A stretch of 64,000 bases of DNA from positions 224,427-288,426 of the forward strand of contig NZ_FNEI01000002.1 in the NCBI RefSeq assembly GCF_900099975.1, in the 5' to 3' direction. Source of the stretch: Arthrobacter cupressi (GTDB lineage Bacteria; Actinomycetota; Actinomycetes; Actinomycetales; Micrococcaceae). This document shows, one piece after another, positions 45,076 to 52,540 of the stretch. Within the stretch, counting starts at the first letter, position 1, and the number at the start of each line of letters is the position of its first letter. The notes under the pieces were generated by a model. That model did no database searches. It saw only the letters and a program-made list of their open reading frames with translations, and was not told the DNA's origin. A program made the translations under genes and the position numbers.

Positions 45076-45129
45076 CACGCATCCAACTAACCTTCAGAGC
45101 CAACAGGGCAGAGATGATTTCTCTGCCCT
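45048..45129 (+). promoter_or_regulatory. Transcription attenuator in aroF leader
   Basis: Segment A, GGCTCTGGAGG (45048-45058), pairs with B, CCTTCAGAGCC (45091-45101). Segment C, AGGGCAGAGA (45105-45114), pairs perfectly with D, TCTCTGCCCT (45120-45129), around a 5-nt loop. A and D both contain CTCTG, and B and C both contain CAGAG. A ribosome stalled on W-Y-A-Y-F over A would therefore free B to pair with D and disrupt the C:D terminator. No long U-run follows D. Confidence 0.7.
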
Positions 45130-45189
45130 TCGCCATATCCGGCGGGTTCTGATGAGGGCCCGCTCCGCCTCCGGAACAGGACCCCAAAA

Positions 45190-46332
45190 ATGACCAGCAT
45201 CGCCGAAAACCCCGCAACACTCGACGCCAGCCAGGACGCAGCAGCCGGCCGCTCCACGTCGAACCTGCGGGTCAGCCGCTTCGAACCGCTGCCGGCCCCG
45301 CAGGAAGTGATCGCCGAACTGCCGCTCGGCGCGAAGGCCGCAGCTGTCGTCGAACGCGGGCGTGACGAGATCCGGGCCATCATGGACGGCGTCGATGACC
45401 GCCTGCTCGTGATCGTCGGCCCCTGCTCGATCCACGACCCCAAGGCCGGGCTGGAATACGCCCGCCGGCTGGTCAGCCAGGCCGAAAAGCACAAGGAAGA
45501 CCTCCTGGTGGTCATGCGGGCCTACTTCGAAAAGCCGCGCACCACGGTGGGCTGGAAGGGCCTCATCAACGATCCGCACCTGGACGGCAGCCACGACATC
45601 GCTGCGGGCCTGCGCGCCGCCCGCGGTTTCCTGCAGCAGGTCACCGAGCTCGGGCTGCCCACGGCCACGGAATTCCTGGAGCCGATCAGCCCGCAGTACA
45701 TGGCGGACCTCGTTGCCTGGGGAGCCATCGGCGCCCGCACCACCGAAAGCCAGATCCACCGCCAACTCGCCTCCGGCCTGTCCATGCCGATCGGCTTCAA
45801 GAACGGCACCGACGGCGACCTCCAAGTGGCCATCGACGCCTGCGGTGCGGCCGCCGCCCAGCAGGCGTTCCTCGGGATCGACGGCGACGGCCGTGCAGCC
45901 CTCGTGGCGACCGCCGGCAACCCGGACACGCACGTGATCCTGCGCGGCGGACGCAAGGGCCCCAACTACTCCGCAGACGACGTCGCCGCGGCCTCCGGGA
46001 AGCTGTCCGCTAAGGGCCTGAACCCGCGCCTGATCGTCGATGCCAGCCACGCGAACAGCGGAAAGAACCACCACCGGCAGGCCGAGGTCGCCCTGGAGGT
46101 CGGCGCGCAGCTCGAAGCCGATCCGGCCTCCCCGGTGGCCGGCATCATGCTGGAAAGCTTCCTGGTGGGCGGTGCCCAGAACCTGGACGTCGAGCTGCAA
46201 CTGGCGGGGACGCAGGAGTTGGTCTACGGCCAGAGCGTTACTGATGCCTGCATGGAATGGGAGGTTACCGCGTCCGTGCTCGAACAGCTTGCGGCCTCGT
46301 CCCGCAAGCGGCGCGAGGCTGCCGCGGCGTAG
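45190..46332 (+). CDS. aroF: 3-deoxy-7-phosphoheptulonate synthase, class I
   Basis: The protein has 380 residues. It condenses PEP and erythrose-4-phosphate in the first shikimate step. Class I (AroFGH) motifs are LLVIVGPCSIHDPKAGLEYA, FEKPRTTVGWKGLINDP, TATEFLEPISPQY, GARTTESQIHRQLASGLSMPIGFKNGTDG and DASHANSGKNHHRQ. The N-terminal 35 residues are actinobacterium-specific and low in complexity. ACAGGA upstream supports the ATG. Expression is probably set by the aromatic leader peptide and attenuator immediately upstream. Confidence 0.95.
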   Translation: MTSIAENPATLDASQDAAAGRSTSNLRVSRFEPLPAPQEVIAELPLGAKAAAVVERGRDEIRAIMDGVDDRLLVIVGPCSIHDPKAGLEYARRLVSQAEKHKEDLLVVMRAYFEKPRTTVGWKGLINDPHLDGSHDIAAGLRAARGFLQQVTELGLPTATEFLEPISPQYMADLVAWGAIGARTTESQIHRQLASGLSMPIGFKNGTDGDLQVAIDACGAAAAQQAFLGIDGDGRAALVATAGNPDTHVILRGGRKGPNYSADDVAAASGKLSAKGLNPRLIVDASHANSGKNHHRQAEVALEVGAQLEADPASPVAGIMLESFLVGGAQNLDVELQLAGTQELVYGQSVTDACMEWEVTASVLEQLAASSRKRREAAAA

Positions 46333-46478
46333 GCGTCAAAGTGGCCTCCGGGACTTTCACATTGGTCTCAGCAGCCTCTAAAGTATCTAGCACATGGTTG
46401 TGATGGCTCAGCATCGGAACGCCGCAGTCATGGGCGCTGGGGTTGTCCTTGTCAGCTGAGAGCAAAGGAATATGGAGA

Positions 46479-46691
46479 ATGTCCGCAGAGACCAACTTCT
46501 CGAATGCGCGATTCATGACCGTGGCCGAAGTGGCCGAGGTTCTCCGGGTTTCCAAAATGACCGTGTACCGTCTGGTCCACTCCGGCGAAATGCCGGCCGT
46601 CCGGTTCGGCCGGTCATTCCGGGTTCCCGAGGAAGCCGTTGCCCAGTACCTCAAGGGTGCCGTGGTGGACGGCCGCTCGGAGAGCGCCTGA
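46479..46691 (+). CDS. Excisionase-type helix-turn-helix protein
   Basis: The protein has 70 residues and is a MerR-like minimal HTH: FMTVAEVAEVLRVSKMTVYRL, then VHSGEMPAVRFGRSFRVPEEAVAQYL. It corresponds to the conserved actinobacterial protein encoded beside bS22 (Rv0500A in M. tuberculosis). Despite the excisionase name no phage genes are nearby, so a regulatory role is more likely. The ATG at 46479 is chosen because AAAGGA lies 9 nt upstream and the family is this short. Confidence 0.87.
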   Translation: MSAETNFSNARFMTVAEVAEVLRVSKMTVYRLVHSGEMPAVRFGRSFRVPEEAVAQYLKGAVVDGRSESA

Positions 46692-46739
46692 CGCCCAAGG
46701 GGCTCCGGTTCACGGTCATTGGGTGCCTCCGCGAGGCGG

Positions 46740-46806
46740 TACCCTGTTAAGGAACGTTTTACGTCACTGTAAGAATCCGTCTGTTGCGGGGCCTTCGCCG
46801 GCCCCG
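46740..46806 (+). promoter_or_regulatory. Leader region of bS22 with GC hairpin
   Basis: TACCCT (46740-46745) is a possible -10. About 40 nt on, CGGGGCC (46787-46793) and GGCCCCG (46800-46806) form a 7-bp stem around TTCGCC. The hairpin lies in the untranslated leader of the bS22 gene and could control read-through or translation. Confidence 0.35.
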
Positions 46807-46847
46807 TCCGGCAGGCGGGAACTTCACTTATTTGTTAAGGAACTTTC

Positions 46848-46946
46848 GTGGGTTCAGTTATTAAGAAGCGCCGCAAGCGTATGGCCAAGAAGAAGCACCG
46901 CAAGTTGCTTCGTAAGACCCGCCACCAGCGCCGCAACAAGAAGTAG
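46848..46946 (+). CDS. Small ribosomal subunit protein bS22
   Basis: A 32-residue frame from GTG, with AAGGA 7 nt upstream, encodes GSVIKKRRKRMAKKKHRKLL followed by RKTRHQRRNKK. This is the AURKAIP1/COX24-type basic peptide found in mycobacterial ribosomes as bS22 (Rv0500B). It is almost wholly Lys/Arg and sits in rRNA. The upstream HTH gene and the proC-type context match the conserved actinobacterial arrangement. It is followed by a strong terminator. Confidence 0.9.
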   Translation: MGSVIKKRRKRMAKKKHRKLLRKTRHQRRNKK

Positions 46947-46965
46947 GAATACTTCGCAGTGCGTG

Positions 46966-47000
46966 AATGCCCGTTGCCTCCCGAGGCGGCGGGCATTTTT
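46966..47000 (+). terminator. Rho-independent terminator after bS22
   Basis: AATGCCCG pairs with CGGGCATT around an inner GCCTC/GAGGC stem and is followed directly by TTTTT (46996-47000). It lies 20 nt past the bS22 stop codon and is the clearest intrinsic terminator in the window. Confidence 0.9.
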
Positions 47001-47078
47001 GCGTCCTGACTTGGCTGCGGAATGGCCCATCGCGCAGACCCGGCGCCGTCAGACCCCGAAGCGTCAGGCCGGCTGCTT

Positions 47079-47897
47079 TCAGACCCGCGGGCCGCGGAAC
47101 TTGCTGAAGCCGCGCCACAGGCCGTAGATGGCCCCGCCCACCGTGGCGGCCTTCAGCCCCAGGGTGGCGGCGCGTCGGCCCGAGCGGAAGTCGTAGACCG
47201 GCCAGTTGTTCTCGCGGGCGTGGCGGCGCAGCGCGGCGTCGGGGTTGATGCACACCGGATGGCCCACGAGAGTGAGCAGCGGGATGTCATTGTGTGAATC
47301 GCTGTACGCCCAGCAGCGTTTCAGGTCCAGGTCTTCCTCGTCGGCGACCCGCTGGACCGCCACGGCCTTCGCCGGGCCGTGCAGGATGTCGCCCACGAGC
47401 CTGCCCGTGTAGACGCCGTCTTCGATTTCGCCTACGGTGCCGAGGGCGCCGGTGAGGCCAAGCCGGGTGGAGATCACCTTCGCGACCTCGATGGGCGTTG
47501 CGGTGACCAGCCACACCTTGCGGCCAACCCGCAGGTGCTGTTCGGCCAGCGCCTTCGTGCCGGGCCAGATCCGGGACTCGATCATCTCGTCGTAGACTTC
47601 TTCACCCAGCTCGTGGACTTCGGAGACCTTGATGCCTGCAGCGAGCGTGAGGGCGGAATCGCGGACCGCGTGAACGTCGTCCATGTTTTCGCCGCGGAGC
47701 ACGAACTTGAACTGCTTCCACGCGAAACCCGCGGCCTGGGACAGCGTGAAGGCCTTGCGTTCGTACATTTTCCGCGCCACGTGGAAGAGGCTGGCGCCGC
47801 GCATCAGGGTGTTGTCGACGTCGAAGAATGCGGCTTCGCCGTGTTGCTGCTTCACAGCCGGCGCGGTGGCCACAGCGGCGTTCTTCTCGTCGGGCAT
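47079..47897 (-). CDS. HAD-IB family phosphatase (SerB1-like)
   Basis: The protein has 272 residues. HAD motif I is FFDVDNTLMRG, motif II is WLVTATP, and motif IV is AYSDSHNDIPLL, with a conserved Lys between. Subfamily IB includes phosphoserine phosphatase and related enzymes; the mycobacterial counterpart is called SerB1 (Rv0505c), but the substrate is not proven. The C-terminus carries a short hydrophobic stretch (ATVGGAIYGLW). TAGACT (47904-47909, minus) lies 6 nt before the ATG, indicating a leaderless start. Confidence 0.88.
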   Translation of the reverse strand: MPDEKNAAVATAPAVKQQHGEAAFFDVDNTLMRGASLFHVARKMYERKAFTLSQAAGFAWKQFKFVLRGENMDDVHAVRDSALTLAAGIKVSEVHELGEEVYDEMIESRIWPGTKALAEQHLRVGRKVWLVTATPIEVAKVISTRLGLTGALGTVGEIEDGVYTGRLVGDILHGPAKAVAVQRVADEEDLDLKRCWAYSDSHNDIPLLTLVGHPVCINPDAALRRHARENNWPVYDFRSGRRAATLGLKAATVGGAIYGLWRGFSKFRGPRV

Positions 47898-48007
47898 GCC
47901 ATGAGTCTAATCAATTGCCCCGCCGGACGCGGTGCCGGGCCCTGCGCATGAATTCCGCGCCGCCCGCGCTTTCGACGCCGCCCCGTGCCCCGGGCTACCG
48001 TTGAAGC

Positions 48008-48262
48008 ATGCCGATTCCCGACGTCGTTCTCCTCACCAAACCCGACTGCCACCTTTGCGCCGCGGCGCGGGACGCCGTCGAACGCGTCGCCTCGGGGCTG
48101 GGGCTGCCGTGGCGCGAGACCTCCATCGAAGGCGATCCCGAACTGCGTGAACGTTACGCCGAGGAGATCCCCGTGGTCCTGGTGGACGGCATCCAGCGCG
48201 ACTTCTGGAAGATCGACGAAGCGCGGCTCACCCGGGTGCTCCAGAAGGCCCTGGCGACCTGA
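48008..48262 (+). CDS. Glutaredoxin-like thioredoxin-fold protein
   Basis: The protein has 84 residues. It has VVLLTKPDCHLCAAARDAVE with a CxxC pair (C14, C17) and cis-Pro EEIPVVLVDG, as in the DUF836 glutaredoxin-like family. It is a cytoplasmic thiol-disulfide protein of unknown partner. The ATG lies 6 nt after TACCGT (47996-48001). It precedes rex by 78 nt, so both may answer redox state. Confidence 0.85.
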   Translation: MPIPDVVLLTKPDCHLCAAARDAVERVASGLGLPWRETSIEGDPELRERYAEEIPVVLVDGIQRDFWKIDEARLTRVLQKALAT

Positions 48263-48277
48263 CGGCGAACCGGACGG

Positions 48278-48321
48278 CTTTGTTGAGTGCGGGAACCCCG
48301 CAATAGAGTGGGACAACAAAG
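48278..48321 (+). promoter_or_regulatory. Dyad upstream of rex
   Basis: CTTTGTTG (48278-48285) and CAACAAAG (48314-48321) are perfect inverted repeats enclosing a TGCGGG/CCCGCA hairpin. It may be a terminator of the glutaredoxin gene or an operator. It does not match the usual Rex box TTGTGAA-N4-TTCACAA. Confidence 0.35.
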
Positions 48322-48340
48322 CAACGCAATGGAGACGACC

Positions 48341-49036
48341 GTGACTGCGCTGGAACCATCCGCCGAGCCCGCCCCGGGCGAGCAGGATTCTGCTGCCAAG
48401 CAGATCCCGCCTGCAGCAGTGGCCCGGATGACCCTCTACCTTCGTGCGCTCAATTCCCTCCTGGGCGAAGGCGTGGAACGGGTTTCCTCCGAAGCGTTGG
48501 CCGAGGCCTCGGGAGTCAGTTCTTCCACGCTCCGCAAGGACTTGTCCTATGTGGGGTCCTACGGCACGAGGGGCGTGGGGTACGAGGTCCAGTACCTGAG
48601 CCGTCACATCGCGGCAGCCCTGGGCCTCACCCACGACTGGAAGGTGGCCATCGTGGGCGCCGGAAACCTCGGCAAGGCCCTGGCCAGGTACGGCGGGTTC
48701 CAGTCCCGCGGGTTCGACGTGGTGGCCATCCTCGACGCCGACCCCATGGTGGTCGGCAATGAAGTCGGCTGGCTGCGGGTCAGCGACGCGGCGAACCTTG
48801 AGCAGGTCCTGCAGCGGACGGGCACCAACATGGTGGTCCTGGCGCTGCCTGCGGCCGTGGCCCAGGACGTGTGCAACCGCGTGATCAACGCCGGCATCCG
48901 CAGCATCCTCAGCTTCGCCCCCGTGCTGCTGCAGGTTCCGCCGCACGTCAACCTGCGCAAGGTGGACATGGCCACCGAACTGCAGATACTCGCCTACCAC
49001 GCACAACGGGCGCAGACCCCGGGCCAGGCCGTCTGA
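48341..49036 (+). CDS. rex: Redox-sensing transcriptional repressor Rex
   Basis: The protein has 231 residues. The N-terminal winged helix has PPAAVARMTLYLRALNSLL and SSSTLRKDLSYVGSYGTRGVGY. The Rossmann domain has VAIVGAGNLGKALARYGGF and MVVLALP. Rex senses the NADH/NAD+ ratio and represses respiratory genes. GGAG 6 nt upstream favours the GTG at 48341 over an ATG 12 nt earlier. The usual downstream hemA is not adjacent; a convergent membrane-protein gene follows instead. Confidence 0.92.
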   Translation: MTALEPSAEPAPGEQDSAAKQIPPAAVARMTLYLRALNSLLGEGVERVSSEALAEASGVSSSTLRKDLSYVGSYGTRGVGYEVQYLSRHIAAALGLTHDWKVAIVGAGNLGKALARYGGFQSRGFDVVAILDADPMVVGNEVGWLRVSDAANLEQVLQRTGTNMVVLALPAAVAQDVCNRVINAGIRSILSFAPVLLQVPPHVNLRKVDMATELQILAYHAQRAQTPGQAV

Positions 49037-49100
49037 TACTGCCCGACGGCGGCCGGGACTGCGCCCGTTCGTTGTTGCGGTGTGTTGTCCGCAGCGAAGG

Positions 49101-49976
49101 CTAGCGGCCGTACGGGGACTGGCCGTAGGGGTTCGCGAACGGCTGGGCCTTGCGGAAGTACGGTGCCGATGCCGGCAGATAGAGCAGCACGATCGCGGCG
49201 ACGCCGAGCAGGATGGTGATGATGCCGATGCTGATCTGGCCCAGGCCCAGCAGCGAGATGACGGCAAAGACCGTGCCGAGGATCCGGGCCCAGTTCTTCC
49301 CCTTGCGGACGTTGAAGGCAACGAGGGCATAGAGGCCTGCGATGATCACGCTGAAGACCACGAACATCGTGGACACCATCCCACGGAAGCTGTCCAGATC
49401 GATCCCTGGGCTGTTGGGCTGGTTCCGCATGGTCTCTTCCATGAGGTCGCCGAACTCGGGCGAGTTGATCATGGCAAGCGAAAGCGGGATGCCGATCAGG
49501 GTCAGTACGCCTGCGGCAAGGATGAGCCAGAACGAGACGTTGACCAGCTGCGGCACCCCGGAGGTGGTGGCAGGCTGCTGGCTGGGCCACGCGGACTGTC
49601 CGTAGGGTGACTGGCCATACGGGGACTGCCCGTAGGGCGACTGACCATACTGGGATTGGCCGAACTGGCCGCCCTGCGGGGCACTCTGGCCATACTGCGG
49701 CGTTCCCTGGCCGTACTGCGGGGCGCCCTGGCCGTACTGGGGTGCGGACGGCTGCTGGCCGTATGCGGGCGGGGTCTGCCCGTATTGCGGTGCGTCCTGC
49801 CCGTACTGGGGCTGTGCCGGCTGGCCGTACTGCGGCGCCGGGGTCTGCCCGTATTGCGGGGCGTCCTGCCCGTATTGGGGCTGTGCCGGCTGGCCGTACT
49901 GGGGCTGTTCGGACTTGGCCTGCTCTGAACCGGCGTTCTCACCGGAGTTGGTGGGCGGGTATGGAGGGTTGCTCAT
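49101..49976 (-). CDS. Membrane protein with YGQ-repeat N-terminus
   Basis: The protein has 291 residues. The first 135 are a low-complexity array with about fourteen YGQ units in PQYGQDA, PQYGQTP and SPYGQ contexts. About four membrane spans follow (WLILAAGVLTLIGIPLSLA, FVVFSVIIAGLYALVAF, ILGTVFAVISLLG and GIITILLGVAAIVLLYLP), with a NPYGQSPYGR tail. It resembles actinobacterial proteins with cytoplasmic Tyr/Gln-rich tails whose function is unsettled. AAAGGAAT supports the ATG. It is related in plan to the next gene upstream (50168-50890). Confidence 0.78.
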   Translation of the reverse strand: MSNPPYPPTNSGENAGSEQAKSEQPQYGQPAQPQYGQDAPQYGQTPAPQYGQPAQPQYGQDAPQYGQTPPAYGQQPSAPQYGQGAPQYGQGTPQYGQSAPQGGQFGQSQYGQSPYGQSPYGQSPYGQSAWPSQQPATTSGVPQLVNVSFWLILAAGVLTLIGIPLSLAMINSPEFGDLMEETMRNQPNSPGIDLDSFRGMVSTMFVVFSVIIAGLYALVAFNVRKGKNWARILGTVFAVISLLGLGQISIGIITILLGVAAIVLLYLPASAPYFRKAQPFANPYGQSPYGR

Positions 49977-50113
49977 GGCATTCCTTTGCATGTTCGACTG
50001 CGGGTTCGGCTGCCGGGCCAGCAAATACACCTGCCCCCAGCTTGGCTTATGTCCACCGTACCTCGGCCGCGGGCCGCGGAACCCGATTTCCTTTGGAATT
50101 CGGGCGAAGGAAA

Positions 50114-50142
50114 GCCGCGGAACCCTGGGCGGGTTCCGCGGC
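50114..50142 (-). terminator. Terminator hairpin
   Basis: A perfect 12-bp stem, GCCGCGGAACCC / GGGTTCCGCGGC, with a 5-nt loop lies 26 nt past the stop codon of the upstream minus-strand gene. It is followed by CTTTCCTT on the minus strand. Confidence 0.75.
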
Positions 50143-50167
50143 CCTCAATGCCGTGCGCCGGGCCCTG

Positions 50168-50890
50168 TCAGGCGGTTCTCTTGACGGACTTGAACCACGC
50201 CTGGGAATTGGGCAGCCACATCAGGACCGCGGCTGCGAGGCCGACAATGAAGCCGAACCAGCCGTTGCTTCGCCCGTCGGTGCTCGCGGAGCCGATGACT
50301 GAGAGCAGCAGGCCGACGCCCACCAGCACGGTGAGGGCGAGCCGTGCCCATTCCTTGCCTTCCTTCATCTTCATGGCCAGGACCACCTGCGCGGCGGCGA
50401 GGACCAGGGAGACGATGACCAGGAGGAGGACGACGGCGGCGAGTGCGGGGATGACACTGAACAGGACGAGGGTCCCGAAGATGCCGATCAAGCCACCCAG
50501 GAGGCCCAGGAAGCCGCCGATCAGCCAGATCCAGTAGGACACCTTGAGCTCGGTCGGCATGCCGGTCACGTTGAACATGCCGGAGAAGCCGCCCCGGGGC
50601 AGGACGTCGTTGAAAGACTTGGGGCCGTCGGTGGGCATTTCGAAATGGAAGCCCTGGCCCTGCTGGCCCGGGGCCGGTTGCTGGTAGGCCGGTTGCTGGT
50701 AACCCGGCGGCGGGGCCTGGTTTCCGGGTGCCTGGTATCCGGGCGCCGGTTCCTGGTAGGAGGGGGCGGGGGTCTGGTAGCTGGGTGGTTGCGGCGCGCC
50801 CTGCGGGGGCTGGTAGCCGGGGGGAGGAACGTCGCCGGAAGGTGTGGGCTGTGAGCCTGGCTGTTGAGGAACTTCGTTTGGGTTACTCAT
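50168..50890 (-). CDS. Membrane protein with Pro/Tyr/Gln-rich N-terminus
   Basis: The protein has 240 residues. The N-terminal 85 are Pro/Gln/Tyr-rich with PGYQ, PSYQ and PAYQ units. Four hydrophobic segments follow (WIWLIGGFLGLLGGLIGIFG, ALAAVVLLLVIVSLVLAAAQ, ALTVLVGVGLLLSVIGSA and GFIVGLAAAVLMWLP). The plan of a disordered Tyr/Gln tail plus four spans ending with KEGKEWARL matches the neighbour, which has RKGKNWARI. The two are therefore diverged paralogues. TACAGT (50897-50902, minus) lies 6 nt before the ATG, a leaderless start. Confidence 0.78.
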   Translation of the reverse strand: MSNPNEVPQQPGSQPTPSGDVPPPGYQPPQGAPQPPSYQTPAPSYQEPAPGYQAPGNQAPPPGYQQPAYQQPAPGQQGQGFHFEMPTDGPKSFNDVLPRGGFSGMFNVTGMPTELKVSYWIWLIGGFLGLLGGLIGIFGTLVLFSVIPALAAVVLLLVIVSLVLAAAQVVLAMKMKEGKEWARLALTVLVGVGLLLSVIGSASTDGRSNGWFGFIVGLAAAVLMWLPNSQAWFKSVKRTA

Positions 50891-51126
50891 GGCATCACTG
50901 TAGACCTGAGGTTGAAGGTTTCCTAGGAAATTTTCGGCTAATTCCCGGGCTCCGCGCGGCCTTATGGGGAAGACTCCAGCGGGTGGATTCACGGCGACCA
51001 GCGCCCGGAGTGTGGGCACGAAAAAGCGGCGCCGCCCGGCGGCTGCGGAAATCCGCAGACCTTCCGGGAAGCGCCGCTTCCGGAACCGCAGCCGCCTCAA
51101 GCGGCAAGGGATCAGGCGGCAGGGAC

Positions 51127-51675
51127 TCAGGCGGCAGGGGCGATGAAGGCCAGCTCGAGGTTGATGACAACCTTGTCGCTGACCAGCACGCCGCCGGCTT
51201 CCAGGACGGCGTTCCAGGTCAGACCGAACTCTTTGCGGCTGATGGTGGTTTCACCGGAGAGGCCGGCGCGGGTGTTGCCGAAGGGATCCACTGCGACGCC
51301 GTTGAATTCGGTCTCGATGGCGACCTCCTTGGTGACGCCCTTGATGGTGAGGTCGCCCACCAGGTCGAAGCTGTCGCCGTTGGCCTTGATGTGGCGGGAC
51401 ACGAAGTTGATCTCCGGGAACTTCTCGACGTCGAAGAAGTCCTCGCCCTTGACGTGGCCGTCACGGTTGACGTCGCCGGAGTCGAAGCTGGCGGTCTGGA
51501 TGGTGGCGTTGACCTTGGAGTCGGCCAGGTGGTCCGCCAGCTCCAGGGTTGCCGCGGCCTCGGTGAACTGGCCGCGGACCTTGCTGATTCCTGCGTGGCG
51601 GACGGTGAAGCCGATTTCGCTGTGCGAGTTGTCGAGGGTCCAGGTACCGGTGGTGACGTTGGCGGGGAGGGTCAT
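51127..51675 (-). CDS. YceI-family lipocalin-like protein
   Basis: The protein has 182 residues. The YceI signature is visible: GTWTLDNSHSEIGFTVRHAG, then VRGQFTEAAATLEL, FFDVEKFPEINFVS, LTIKGVTKEV and ISRKEFGLTWN. YceI proteins form a lipocalin-like barrel that binds polyisoprenoid or amphiphilic ligands. There is no signal peptide, so this one is cytoplasmic, as in many actinobacteria. AAGGAG supports the ATG. The promoter carries a MarR-like dyad. Confidence 0.9.
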   Translation of the reverse strand: MTLPANVTTGTWTLDNSHSEIGFTVRHAGISKVRGQFTEAAATLELADHLADSKVNATIQTASFDSGDVNRDGHVKGEDFFDVEKFPEINFVSRHIKANGDSFDLVGDLTIKGVTKEVAIETEFNGVAVDPFGNTRAGLSGETTISRKEFGLTWNAVLEAGGVLVSDKVVINLELAFIAPAA

Positions 51676-51754
51676 GGCGTGCTCCTTGGGGTAGGTATGG
51701 GTGGAAATCTCCGATCGGCGATAGTTACTTGAACCATCAACCGATCCTGCATCC

Positions 51755-51775
51755 AGTATAAACATGCAAATGCAT
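51755..51775 (-). promoter_or_regulatory. Promoter and possible MarR-type operator of yceI-like gene
   Basis: On the minus strand TATACT (51755-51760) is a good -10. Just upstream the dyad ATGCA-AA-TGCAT (51764-51775) occupies the spacer, where a repressor would block RNA polymerase. No matching -35 is obvious. Confidence 0.4.
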
Positions 51776-51874
51776 CTTTTATTCCACTTCCGGGGAACAT
51801 TTTTTCCGGGAGCCAAGTTCTACATGGCGTAGAAGATTTTCTGATTGCCCACCCTCTTTGAGAAACTGGTAAAC

Positions 51875-52540
51875 ATGCCCCACGCAACTGTCCATCTGCT
51901 CCGCCATGGCGAGGTACACAACCCCGACGGCGTCCTGTATGGCAGACTGCCCGAATTCCACCTGTCCGATCGCGGACGGGAGATGGCGCGCGTCCTCGCC
52001 GCGCACTTCGAGGCACGCGTGGCGGCCGGGGCGAAGATTGTCCACCTGGTGGCATCACCGCTCACGCGGGCCCAGGAAACCGCCCAGCCCAGCGCGGAGG
52101 CGCTTGGCCTTGAGATCCATACGGATCCCCGGATCATCGAGGCGGAAAACCACTTCGAAGGGCTCCACGCGCGGCCGTCGGAGTTCCTGAAGCCGAAGCA
52201 CTGGTTCCAGTTCCGGAACCCCCTGCGTCCGTCGTGGGGCGAGCCCTACACCGAGCAGGTTGCGCGCATGCGTGCGGCGATCGAGGACGCCCGGCAGCGC
52301 GCCGTCGAACTCGGCGGCGACGGTGCCGAAGCGATCCTGGTGAGCCACCAGTTGCCCATTTACGCCACCCGCCGCAGCGCCGAAGGGCGCCGGCTGTGGC
52401 ATGACCCGCGCAAGCGCGAATGCACCCTGACGTCCCTGACGTCGTTGGTGTTCGACGCCGACGGCGCCCTCGTGCGGGTCGACTACAGCGAGCCCGCAGC
52501 AGCTTTGCTGCCCGGTGCCGCAAGCACTCCCGGAGCATGA
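51875..52540 (+). CDS. Histidine phosphatase family protein
   Basis: The protein has 221 residues, of the phosphoglycerate-mutase-like fold. The catalytic motif is VHLLRHGEVHNP, with SPLTRAQETAQP, a Glu-rich EAENHFEGL loop and the second His in ILVSHQLPI. The substrate is unknown. It overlaps the TlpA-like gene by ATGA and heads a cytochrome c maturation operon. The same order occurs in M. tuberculosis (Rv0525-Rv0529). No ribosome site is seen; GAAACT 7 nt upstream might be a leaderless -10. Confidence 0.88.
   Translation: MPHATVHLLRHGEVHNPDGVLYGRLPEFHLSDRGREMARVLAAHFEARVAAGAKIVHLVASPLTRAQETAQPSAEALGLEIHTDPRIIEAENHFEGLHARPSEFLKPKHWFQFRNPLRPSWGEPYTEQVARMRAAIEDARQRAVELGGDGAEAILVSHQLPIYATRRSAEGRRLWHDPRKRECTLTSLTSLVFDADGALVRVDYSEPAAALLPGAASTPGA

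Noticed and set aside
46479-46691. Excisionase as evidence for a prophage
   Set aside because: No integrase, attachment repeat or phage gene is near, and the gene belongs to the conserved pair with bS22.
48278-48321. Rex self-operator upstream of rex
   Set aside because: The inverted repeat CTTTGTTG/CAACAAAG is too widely spaced and lacks the TTGTGAA core, so it was listed only as an unexplained dyad.
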